Positions 19,873-27,807 of a stretch of 64,000 bases of DNA are shown piece by piece. The notes beneath the pieces are model-generated. The model worked only from the letters and a program-made list of their open reading frames with translations. It had not been told where the DNA came from and did not search any database. How positions within the stretch are numbered: position 1 is the stretch's first letter; each line of letters starts with the position of its first letter. Both the position numbers and the translations under genes were made by a program. This DNA comes from Plasticicumulans lactativorans (GTDB lineage: Bacteria; Pseudomonadota; Gammaproteobacteria; Competibacterales; Competibacteraceae), in contig NZ_SLWY01000020.1 in NCBI RefSeq assembly GCF_004341245.1, forward strand, positions 1-64,000. The letters run 5' to 3'.

Positions 19873-21048
19873 ATGCCGATGCTGAATGCGATCAGGGAAT
19901 TCACGAAGCTCGAAGCCGCCGGCGGCATCGTGCTGTTCGCCGCGGCGGTGCTGGCGATGGTGGTCGCCAACTCGCCGCTCGCGCCGCTCTACGACCTGTT
20001 CATCAGCCTGCCGGTGGCCGTGCGCGTCGGCCCGCTGGAGATCGCCAAACCCTTGCTGCTGTGGGTCAACGACGGCCTGATGGCGGTGTTCTTCTTCCTC
20101 GTCGGGCTCGAACTCAAGCGCGAGGTGCTGGAAGGCGAGCTGTCGGAACTCGGGCAGATCGCGCTGCCGGCGCTCGCCGCGCTCGGCGGCATGGTGGCGC
20201 CGGCGCTGATCTACGTCGCCTTCAATGTCGGCGACCCGGTGTCGCTCGGCGGCTGGGCGATCCCCGCGGCGACCGACATCGCCTTCGCCCTCGGCATCCT
20301 CGCGCTGCTCGGCGAGCGGGTGCCGACGGCGCTCAAGGTGTTCCTGGTGTCGATCGCGATCTTCGACGATCTCGGCGCGATCGTGATCATCGCGCTGTTC
20401 TACACCAGCGACCTGTCGATGGTCGCGCTGGCCGTGTCGCTGGCCTGCCTGCCGCTGCTCTACCTGCTCAACCGGCGCGGCGTCACCCGCCTGACGCCGT
20501 ACCTGTTCATCGGCCTGATCATGTGGGTGGCGGTGCTCAAGTCGGGCGTGCACGCGACGCTCGCCGGCGTGGCGCTGGCGCTGTTCATCCCGCTGCGCAA
20601 CCCGTCCGACCCGGAGCATTCGCCGCTGCACAGCATCGAGCACGACCTGCACGGCACGGTCGCCTTCGGCATCCTGCCGCTGTTCGCCTTCGCCAATTCG
20701 GGCATTTCGCTCGCCGGCGTCAGCGCCCAGGTGCTGACGCACCCGGTGGCGCTCGGCGTGGCCTGCGGCCTGCTGCTCGGCAAGCCGATCGGCGTGCTGG
20801 CGATGAGCTGGCTCGGCATCCGCCTCGGCCTCGCGCGGCTGCCCGAAGGCAGCGACTGGCGCGCGCTCGGCGGGGTCGCGGTGCTGTGCGGCATCGGCTT
20901 CACGATGAGCCTGTTCATCGGCTCGCTGGCCTTCCACGAGGACGACCTGGAGCGGCTGTTCGCCGAGCGCATCGGCATCATCGGCGGCTCGCTCACCTCG
21001 GGCGCGCTCGGCTACCTGCTGCTGCGCCGCGCGCTGGCGCGGCGCTGA
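19873..21048 (+). CDS. nhaA: Na+/H+ antiporter NhaA
   Basis: A 391-residue inner-membrane antiporter of the usual NhaA length, with about 12 hydrophobic segments. The ion-binding site is intact: [15 protein letters not shown] (Asp near residue 135) and [14 protein letters not shown] (paired Asp near 164-165), plus [20 protein letters not shown] near the N-terminus. It exchanges Na+ or Li+ for protons in pH and salt homeostasis. The reading frame stays open upstream through the 21-bp repeat array to 19429. The Arg-rich extension that would result is not a membrane protein start, and the ATG at 19873 matches the family N-terminus. Confidence 0.95.
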   Translation: MPMLNAIREFTKLEAAGGIVLFAAAVLAMVVANSPLAPLYDLFISLPVAVRVGPLEIAKPLLLWVNDGLMAVFFFLVGLELKREVLEGELSELGQIALPALAALGGMVAPALIYVAFNVGDPVSLGGWAIPAATDIAFALGILALLGERVPTALKVFLVSIAIFDDLGAIVIIALFYTSDLSMVALAVSLACLPLLYLLNRRGVTRLTPYLFIGLIMWVAVLKSGVHATLAGVALALFIPLRNPSDPEHSPLHSIEHDLHGTVAFGILPLFAFANSGISLAGVSAQVLTHPVALGVACGLLLGKPIGVLAMSWLGIRLGLARLPEGSDWRALGGVAVLCGIGFTMSLFIGSLAFHEDDLERLFAERIGIIGGSLTSGALGYLLLRRALARR

Positions 21049-21058
21049 CGGCGGCGCC

Positions 21059-22777
21059 TCACGCCACCGGTGCGTCGCCGGGGAGCGGCACGCCGGCGGC
21101 GTGGTGCGCGGCGATGTAGCCGAAGGTCATCGCCGGGCCGAGGGTGATGCCGCCGCTCGGGTAGCACCCGCCCATCACGCTCGCCATGTCGTTGCCGACG
21201 GCGTAGAGGCCGGGGATCGCCGCGCCGGCGCGGTCGAGCACGCGCGCGGCGGCGTCGGTCCTGAGCCCGGCGAAGGTGCCGAGGCTCCCCGGCACCACCT
21301 TCACCGCGTAGCAGGGGCCGTGCTCGATCGGCGCCACGCAGGGGTTGGGCGCCTGCGTCGGGTCGCCCTGCACGCGCTCGTAGGGCGTACTGCCGCGCCC
21401 GAAGGCCGGGTCGCGGCCGTCGCGGGCGGCGCCGTTGTAGGCGTCGAGGGTCGCGCGCAGCCCGGCGGCGTCGATGCCGCAGGCGGCGGCCAGCGCGTCG
21501 ATGCTGCGCCCGCGGCGCAGGTAGCCCGAGCGCAGCGACGGCCCGAGCGGCAGCGGCGCCGGGCGGACGTGGCCGAGGCCGTAGCGGCGGATGAAGCGGT
21601 GGTCGCAGACGAGCCAGGCCTCGACCGGTTCGCCCGGCGGGGTCACGGCGAACAGCGCATTCATGAAGTCGTAGTACGAGCCGGCCTCGTTGACGAAGCG
21701 CGCGCCGCGGCGGGTGACGGCGATCAGCCCCGGCTTGGCGCGCTCGATCAGGTGCGGGAAGTGGCCGACCGAACCGTCGCGGCGGTGCACCAGCGACACC
21801 GGTGCCCAGCCGGCGGCGCCGGCGAGCTCGCCGGCGACCTCGCCGCCGGCGCTCTCGCCGAGGCGCAGGCCGTCGCCGGTGTTGCTCGACGGTGCCGCCG
21901 ACCAGTGCCCGGCACCGTCCGCCGCGTGCGGGAAGAGCGCGCGCTGGCGCGCCGCGTCGTGCGGGAAGCCGCCGCAGGCGAGCACCACGCCGTGGCGCGC
22001 GTGCACCTCCACCGGCCCCTGCGGCGTTGCCACCACCGCGCCGCGCACGCCGTGCCCGCCGTGCAGCAGGCGCTCGACCGGGCTCGACAGCCACAGCTCG
22101 ACGCCGCGGTCGAACGCCGACCTGGCAAGCCGCGCGACCAGCGCGTTGCCGTTGACCAGGTGCATGCCGCGCCGGTGCAGCAGCAGGTCCCTGACGTGCG
22201 TCGCCACCCGCTTCGCCACGTAGTGGAACGACGCCCACGCGCGCATCGCGTTGAGGAAGTGGCGCAGGTCCACCCCCGAGGCGATGCCCATGCCCCACGG
22301 CGCGATCAGGTCGAGCGGCGGACGCAGCCCGGCGAGCCGCGGGCCGAGTTCGCGCGCGTCGAAGGGCGCGGCGCACACCGAGCGCCCGCCCTCGCGCGCC
22401 CCCGGCGCGTGGCCGTGGAAGTCGGGGATGGCGTTGCCGTCGATGAATTCGACCGCGGTCTGCGCCTGGAAGAACGCGACCATCCGCGGGCCGTGTTCGA
22501 GGAAGGCCTCGACCCGCGCGGCGTCGTAGTGCGCGCCGAGCTCGTGGCGCAGGTAGGTGCGCGGGCCGTCGAGGTCCTCGCGGATGCCGGCGGCGACCGC
22601 GAGCGGGTTGCGCGGAATCCACAGCCAGCCGCCCGACCAGGCGGTGGTGCCGCCGTAGACGGGTTCTTTCTCGACGACGAGCACCTTGAGGCCGAGTGCG
22701 GCGGCGGTGACGGCCGCCGACAGGCCGCCGGCGCCGGAGCCGACGACGAGCAGATCGCAGGTGATGGGGGAGGTCAT
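21059..22777 (-). CDS. FAD-dependent dehydrogenase, 3-ketosteroid Delta1-dehydrogenase/fumarate-reductase-like
   Basis: A 572-residue flavoprotein. The N-terminal dinucleotide motif is LLVVGSGAGGLSAAVTAAALG, followed by YGGTTAWSGGWLWIPRN, typical of KstD/urocanate/fumarate-reductase-type flavoproteins. The C-terminus carries GNDMASVMGGCYPSGGITLGPAMTFGY; its Tyr and the following Gly correspond to the KstD catalytic Tyr/Gly pair. There is no secretion signal or haem site. It is the last gene of a three-gene operon after a shikimate-dehydrogenase-like gene (36-bp gap) and a paralogous flavoprotein. A hydroaromatic or ketonic ring desaturation is plausible, but the substrate is unknown. Confidence 0.8.
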   Translation of the reverse strand: MTSPITCDLLVVGSGAGGLSAAVTAAALGLKVLVVEKEPVYGGTTAWSGGWLWIPRNPLAVAAGIREDLDGPRTYLRHELGAHYDAARVEAFLEHGPRMVAFFQAQTAVEFIDGNAIPDFHGHAPGAREGGRSVCAAPFDARELGPRLAGLRPPLDLIAPWGMGIASGVDLRHFLNAMRAWASFHYVAKRVATHVRDLLLHRRGMHLVNGNALVARLARSAFDRGVELWLSSPVERLLHGGHGVRGAVVATPQGPVEVHARHGVVLACGGFPHDAARQRALFPHAADGAGHWSAAPSSNTGDGLRLGESAGGEVAGELAGAAGWAPVSLVHRRDGSVGHFPHLIERAKPGLIAVTRRGARFVNEAGSYYDFMNALFAVTPPGEPVEAWLVCDHRFIRRYGLGHVRPAPLPLGPSLRSGYLRRGRSIDALAAACGIDAAGLRATLDAYNGAARDGRDPAFGRGSTPYERVQGDPTQAPNPCVAPIEHGPCYAVKVVPGSLGTFAGLRTDAAARVLDRAGAAIPGLYAVGNDMASVMGGCYPSGGITLGPAMTFGYIAAHHAAGVPLPGDAPVA

Positions 22778-22813
22778 GGCGGTCCTCGGGGTCGGGCGGG
22801 TGGCGCGGCGGCG

Positions 22814-23629
22814 TCAGCGCGCCAGCGGGCCGGCCTGCAGCAGGAAGTCGAGCATCAGCTCGCGCACCGCGGCGAACATGCCGGCGCCGACCTGTGTCGG
22901 GCAGCCGAGGCGGCGTGCGGCTTCGAGCAGCGGGGTGACGGCGGGCGCGGTGATCACGTCGCCGACGAACATCGCCGGCGCGAGGCGGCTGACGTCGACC
23001 GGGTACGGGTCCTCCGGGCGCATGCCGGCCGGGGTGGCGTTGACCACCACGCCGAAACCGTCCGGGTCGGTCGAGCCCACCCGCACCCGCGCGCCGAAGC
23101 GTCCGCGCAGGCGCTCGACCAGCGCATCGCGGCGCGCCGCGTCGCCGTCGTGCACCGCGAGTTCGGCGACGCCGGCTTCGAGCAGCGCCAGCGCGATCGC
23201 CGAGCCGGCACCGCCGGCACCGACCAGCAGCGCGCGCCGGCCTTGCGGCACGCAGCCGGCGGCGCGGATGCCGTCGACGAAGCCGACGCCGTCGCACATG
23301 TCGCCGTGCCAGGTACCGTCGGCGTTGCGCCGCATCACGTTGACCGCGCCGAGGAAATGCGCGCGGTCGGTGGCGCTCGCGCAGTGGCGGTAGGCGGCGA
23401 ACTTGTGCGGCACCGTGGCGATGATGCCGTCGACGTTGCGGGCGCGGCCGAGGCCGTCGAGGAAGCCGTCGACGTCCGCCGGCGTCACGTGGATCGGCAC
23501 CAGCACGGCGTTGCGGCCGCGTTCGAGCAGCGACTGGGTGACGCCGGCCGGCGATTTCACCTGGGCGATCGGGTCGCCGATGATCGCGAGCACGCGGGTT
23601 TCGCCGTTGAGGCTGGCATAGCTGTTCAT
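22814..23629 (-). CDS. Shikimate/quinate dehydrogenase-like protein (divergent AroE)
   Basis: A 271-residue NAD(P)-dependent dehydrogenase of the AroE superfamily. The catalytic Lys is present (ATVPHK), as are the Asn of LGAVNV, the Asp of MCDGVGF and the nucleotide motif LLVGAGGAGSAIA. The substrate-carboxylate motif reads AQVKSP, whereas biosynthetic AroE has SKSP, so one of the two conserved serines is missing. That and the catabolic-looking context argue against the housekeeping shikimate step and for a quinate/shikimate-like or other hydroxy-cyclohexene carboxylate substrate. It lies between two paralogous flavoproteins on the same strand with 35-36 bp gaps, so all three probably act on one substrate. 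Confidence 0.8.
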   Translation of the reverse strand: MNSYASLNGETRVLAIIGDPIAQVKSPAGVTQSLLERGRNAVLVPIHVTPADVDGFLDGLGRARNVDGIIATVPHKFAAYRHCASATDRAHFLGAVNVMRRNADGTWHGDMCDGVGFVDGIRAAGCVPQGRRALLVGAGGAGSAIALALLEAGVAELAVHDGDAARRDALVERLRGRFGARVRVGSTDPDGFGVVVNATPAGMRPEDPYPVDVSRLAPAMFVGDVITAPAVTPLLEAARRLGCPTQVGAGMFAAVRELMLDFLLQAGPLAR

Positions 23630-23663
23630 GGGGGTGGGCTCCGGGTGCGGTGGGGTCGTGGAA

Positions 23664-25394
23664 TCAGGGCTGTGCCGCGGCGCGCTGGGCGGCGTCGCGG
23701 CCGGCGATGTAGCCGAACACCAGGCCCGGCCCGAGGGTGATGCCGGGGCCGGTGTAGACCCCGCCCATCACCGAGTGCATGTCGTTGCCCACGGCGTAGA
23801 GGCCGGGGATCGGCTGCTCGGCGGCGTCGACGACGCGCGCGCGGGTGTCGGTGACGAAGCCGGTGGCGGCGCCGATGTCGCCGGGGTAGAGCCGCACCGC
23901 GTAGAACGGCGCGGTCTGCAGCGGGCCGAGGTTGGGGTTGGGCCCCGGCGCGGTGGCATCGCCGATGTTGCGCTGGTAGGCGGTGGTGCCGCGGCCGAAG
24001 TCGGGGTCGGCGCCGGCGCTGGCGTGCGCGTTGAAGCGTTCGACGGTGCCGCGCAGGCGTTCGGCGTCGAGGCCGAGCTTGGCGGCGAGCTCGTCGAGGC
24101 TCGCGGCCTCGGTCAGGTAGCCGTCGGCGAGGAAGGGCGCGAGGCCCTTGCCGCCGGGGCGCACCATGCCCATGCCGTACTTGCGCAGCGCCTCGGCGTC
24201 GGCGATCAGGAAGGCGGGGATCGACGGCGACTGCCGGTGCGCGTCCTGCATCGCGATGCCGAACAGGTGGTACGAGGTGCTCTCGTTGAGGAAGCGCTCG
24301 CCGGCCTGGTTCACCGTCAGCATGCCGGGCTTGGCGCGGTCCATCAGGAAGTGCGGGAACACCGCGGTGCTGCCGTCGGCACGCTGGCGCAGCGACACCG
24401 GCGCCCAGAAGCAGTGGCTGAGCCCGCCGCTGCCGTAGTGCGCGCCGAGCCCGCGCACCAGGTCGTGCGCCGCACCGGTGTGGCCGGGCGCGCCGGGGCA
24501 CCAGGCGGCGTCGATGCCGGGCAGCATTTCCTGGCGCAGTTGCGGGTGGCGGTTGAAGCCGCCGCTCGCGAGGATCACGCCGCCGTTGACGCGGAGGCTG
24601 CGCCGCGTGCCGTCCTGCACCACGCTGAGCGCGTGCACGCCGTCGGCGTCGACTTCGATCTTCTCCACCGTGGTGCGCATCAGCAGCGAGACGTTCGGGC
24701 GCTGCGACAGCGAGTACAGCAGGCGCGCGACCAGCGCGTTGCCCATCACCAGGCGGGTGCCGCGCGGGTGGCGCAGGCGGTCGCCGAGGTGGCGCGCGAG
24801 CAGCTTCATGCTGTAGCGGAACGACGCGAACGACTTCGTGATGCGCAGCAGGTGCTGGATGTCGTTGCGGTCGACCATCATGCCGCCGAGCACGGTGAAC
24901 TCGGGGATCGGCGGGCGCACCAGCGGCAGCAGCGCCCCCAGCTTGCGGCCGTCGAAGGGCAGCGGTTCGAGCGCGCGGCCCCGCAGTGTCGAGCCTTCGA
25001 GTTCCGACAGGTAATCGGGGTGCAGCGGGTAGGCGCGGTACTTGACCTCGGAGTGCGCCTCGACGTGCTCGACCGCCGCCGGGCCGGTTTCGAGCAGCAC
25101 GCGGCGCAGCGCCGCGGGCGTGCGCTCGCCGATCGCGCGCGTCAGGTAGGCGGCGGCGGTGTCGAGGCTGTCGTCGGGGTTGACGCCCGCGCCGTGGCGG
25201 GTGCCGGGGATCCACGTGGTGCCGCCGGAAAACGCCGTGGTGCCGCCGACGTACTCGGTGCGCTCGACCAGCAGCACGCGGGCGCCCTCGATCGCCGCGA
25301 ACAGCGCCGCCGACATCCCGGCGCCGCCGGCGCCGATCACGACCACGTCGAAATCCGCTTCGGCGGACGGGAGATTGGCAAGCTCCAGCAGCAT
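23664..25394 (-). CDS. FAD-dependent dehydrogenase, KstD-like, first gene of the operon
   Basis: A 576-residue protein from the ATG at 25394, which has a GAGGG ribosome site; an in-frame GTG at 25436 would add 14 residues. Motifs are VVVIGAGGAGMSAALFAAIEG, then YVGGTTAFSGGTTWIPG, and at the C-terminus GNDMHSVMGGVYTGPGITLG, keeping the KstD-type Tyr and Gly. It is a clear paralogue of the flavoprotein at the operon end. Having two such enzymes suggests successive dehydrogenations of one ring or two related substrates, with the AroE-like enzyme oxidising a hydroxyl. Divergent from DUF6394 with about 160 bp between, which must contain the operon promoter. Confidence 0.8.
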   Translation of the reverse strand: MLLELANLPSAEADFDVVVIGAGGAGMSAALFAAIEGARVLLVERTEYVGGTTAFSGGTTWIPGTRHGAGVNPDDSLDTAAAYLTRAIGERTPAALRRVLLETGPAAVEHVEAHSEVKYRAYPLHPDYLSELEGSTLRGRALEPLPFDGRKLGALLPLVRPPIPEFTVLGGMMVDRNDIQHLLRITKSFASFRYSMKLLARHLGDRLRHPRGTRLVMGNALVARLLYSLSQRPNVSLLMRTTVEKIEVDADGVHALSVVQDGTRRSLRVNGGVILASGGFNRHPQLRQEMLPGIDAAWCPGAPGHTGAAHDLVRGLGAHYGSGGLSHCFWAPVSLRQRADGSTAVFPHFLMDRAKPGMLTVNQAGERFLNESTSYHLFGIAMQDAHRQSPSIPAFLIADAEALRKYGMGMVRPGGKGLAPFLADGYLTEAASLDELAAKLGLDAERLRGTVERFNAHASAGADPDFGRGTTAYQRNIGDATAPGPNPNLGPLQTAPFYAVRLYPGDIGAATGFVTDTRARVVDAAEQPIPGLYAVGNDMHSVMGGVYTGPGITLGPGLVFGYIAGRDAAQRAAAQP

Positions 25395-25557
25395 CGCAAG
25401 GCCCTCGAATGAATTTGTGTTCTGATATGGAATCACGTTTCAGTATTCGGCGCAAGCACTGATCGCACACCGCGGTGGCGGCGTGACGGTGCATCGGGAG
25501 CGGCGGGGCGCGGCCCTCTACACTCGCTGTCAGGTGCGGCAGCGCGCGGGGGGCGCG

Positions 25558-25941
25558 ATGAATCTCGAGAAGGTGGTCTTCGGTTTTTTCATCCTGCTGG
25601 CGGCGACGCTGAACTTCGGCTTCGTCATCGGCGAAATCGACAACGCGGTGCACCACGACGTCTACGAACTGGCGGCGGCGGTGGTGGTGAGCCTGATCGC
25701 GACGGTGCTGAAGCTCGGCGACCGCACGCACATGGGCGCGGTGCTGCTGGCGACGAGCCTGGTGGCGGACCTGCAGTTGATCGCCGCCGCGGTGGTGTGG
25801 GCGATCGCCGAGCACGTCTACGCGCTCGGCGAGGCGCCGCGGGTGATCACCTCGGTGGTGTCGCTCGCCAGCGGCGCGGCGCTCGCGAACATGGCCTCGG
25901 TGGTGCTGCTGATCGCCGAAACCATCAGCCTGCGGCGATGA
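25558..25941 (+). CDS. DUF6394 family membrane protein
   Basis: A 127-residue integral membrane protein with three or four hydrophobic helices (VVFGFFILLAATLNFGFVIG, YELAAAVVVSLIATVLKLG, and segments at about 63-85 and 95-120). It fits the short DUF6394 family. Its stop codon overlaps the start of the potassium-channel gene (ATGA), implying coupled translation and a physical or regulatory link. A role as small subunit or assembly factor for the channel is a reasonable inference, not established. Confidence 0.75.
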   Translation: MNLEKVVFGFFILLAATLNFGFVIGEIDNAVHHDVYELAAAVVVSLIATVLKLGDRTHMGAVLLATSLVADLQLIAAAVVWAIAEHVYALGEAPRVITSVVSLASGAALANMASVVLLIAETISLRR

Positions 25942-27734
25942 ACTTCGTCTTCCTGCTGCTGCGCCGGCGCCTGGGCACGTCCGCGTCGGTGGCGCCGGCG
26001 CCGGCGACGGGGCGGCCGGGCGCCGCGATCAACAGCGTGGTGTTCATCTTCCTGCGGCGCATGCGCCAGCCGCTGCTGGTGCTGATCGCGGTGTATGCGG
26101 TCTCGATCGCCGGGCTGGTGGCGATCCCCGGCCTCGACGCCGACGGCCGCGAGTGGCGCTTCGACCTCTTCCACGCCTTCTACTTCATCAGCTACACCGG
26201 CTCGACGATCGGCTTCGGCGAGGTGCCGCACGCCTTCACGGCCGCGCAGCGGCTGTGGGTGACGGTGTGCATCTACCTCACCGTGATCGGCTGGCTGTAC
26301 GCGGTCGGCAACATCCTCAACCTGATCGGCGACCCGGCGTTCCGCCGCGCGCTCGCCGAGAACCGCTTCGGCCGCAAGGTGCGCGGCCTCTCCGAGCCCT
26401 TCTACGTGGTGTGCGGCTACGGCGAGACCGGCAACCAGCTGGTGCGGGCGTTGTGCCGGCGCGGGGTGCAGCCGGTGGTGATCGACGGCGACGCCGAGCG
26501 GCTGGCGGCGCTCGACCTGGAGGACCTGGGCTTCGACGTGCCCGCGCTCGCCGCCGACGCGCGCGAGGTGCGCGTGCTCGAACTCGCCGGCCTGCACAAC
26601 CCGAACTGCCGCGGCGTGGTCGCCGCCTCGGGCGAGGACGCGGTCGACGTCAAGGTGGCGATCGCCGCGCGGCTGCTGAACCCGCAACTGACCGTGGTGG
26701 CGCGCGCCGAGCACGCGGCCACCGCGGCCGACCTGCACGCCTTCGGCACCGCCTACGTGATCGACCCGTTCGCGACCTTCGGCGAGCACATGGCGATGGC
26801 GCTGCGCGCGCCCTCGCTGCACATGCTGTTCGAGTACCTGATCCGCGTGCCCGGGCACCCGCTGCCGGCGCACATCGGGCCGCCGCACGGGCGCTGGATC
26901 ATCTGCGGCTACGGGCGCTTCGGCCGGGCGACGCAGGCGGCGCTGGTCGCCGAGGGGGTGCCGTACACGGTCATCGAGGCCGACCCGGCGCGCGCCCCGG
27001 CCGGCGCGGTGGTCGGCACCCCGACCGAGGCCGGGCCGCTGCGCCAGGCGGGCATCGATGAGGCGGTCGGCATCATCGCCGGCACCGACGACGACACCGA
27101 CAACCTCGCCATCGCGATCGCCGCGCGCGCGCTGAACCCGGCGCTGTACATCGTCGCGCGGCAGGCGCGGCGCGCCAACGACCCGCTGTTCGCCGCCGCC
27201 GGCGTCGACCTGGTGATCTCGCCGAGCCGCATCACCGTGTGGCGCATCATCGCCGCGCTGACCCACCCGCTGCTCAACGACTTCCTCGGCCGCGCCCGCG
27301 CCGCCGGCGAGGGCTGGAGCTGCAGCCTGCTCGCGCGCCTGGAGGTGCTGTGCGCCGGGCTCACCCCCGACACCTGGGAGGTGACGATCGACGCCGAGCA
27401 GGCGCCGGCGGTGCACGACACGCTCGGCAGCGGCCGCACGGTGCGCATCGATGACGTGCTGCGCGACCCCGAGGAGCGCAAGCGCCGCGTGCCGGCCGTC
27501 GTGCTGGTGCTGCTGCGCGAGGGCGCCGAGTACATGCTGCCGGCGCCCGACACCGAGCTGCGCCGCGGCGACACCCTGCTGCTCGCCGCGCGCGCCGGCA
27601 CCGCCGACCGCATGCGCTGGGTGCTGTGCAGCAACAACGCGCTCGAATACGCCCTCGACGGCGTCGAACACCCCGACGGCACGGTGTGGCGCTGGCTCGC
27701 CCGGCGACGCGCGGCGCGGGCTGGCGGGGGCTGA
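25938..27734 (+). CDS. Potassium channel with two RCK/TrkA domains
   Basis: A 598-residue protein. After about 45 residues, a two-helix pore module contains the selectivity-filter region TGSTIGFGEVP (about residues 86-96; TxGFGE instead of the common TVGYGD). Two RCK units follow: one starting VVCGYGETGNQLVRAL, with its TrkA-N Rossmann fold, and a second starting WIICGYGRFGRATQAALV. A TrkA-C-like segment closes the protein (VLRDPEERKRRVPAVVLVLLREG). Tandem RCK domains normally gate on Ca2+, nucleotides or NAD(H). It is translated together with DUF6394. A ligand-gated K+ conductance at the inner membrane is the expected role. Confidence 0.87.
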   Translation: MNFVFLLLRRRLGTSASVAPAPATGRPGAAINSVVFIFLRRMRQPLLVLIAVYAVSIAGLVAIPGLDADGREWRFDLFHAFYFISYTGSTIGFGEVPHAFTAAQRLWVTVCIYLTVIGWLYAVGNILNLIGDPAFRRALAENRFGRKVRGLSEPFYVVCGYGETGNQLVRALCRRGVQPVVIDGDAERLAALDLEDLGFDVPALAADAREVRVLELAGLHNPNCRGVVAASGEDAVDVKVAIAARLLNPQLTVVARAEHAATAADLHAFGTAYVIDPFATFGEHMAMALRAPSLHMLFEYLIRVPGHPLPAHIGPPHGRWIICGYGRFGRATQAALVAEGVPYTVIEADPARAPAGAVVGTPTEAGPLRQAGIDEAVGIIAGTDDDTDNLAIAIAARALNPALYIVARQARRANDPLFAAAGVDLVISPSRITVWRIIAALTHPLLNDFLGRARAAGEGWSCSLLARLEVLCAGLTPDTWEVTIDAEQAPAVHDTLGSGRTVRIDDVLRDPEERKRRVPAVVLVLLREGAEYMLPAPDTELRRGDTLLLAARAGTADRMRWVLCSNNALEYALDGVEHPDGTVWRWLARRRAARAGGG

Positions 27735-27807
27735 GGTCGCCGCGCCGCGCACGCTACCTGCCGAGGCGCCAGGAATCCCGCGGCGCTCGGCCGGGCGCGG
27801 ATGTTGC

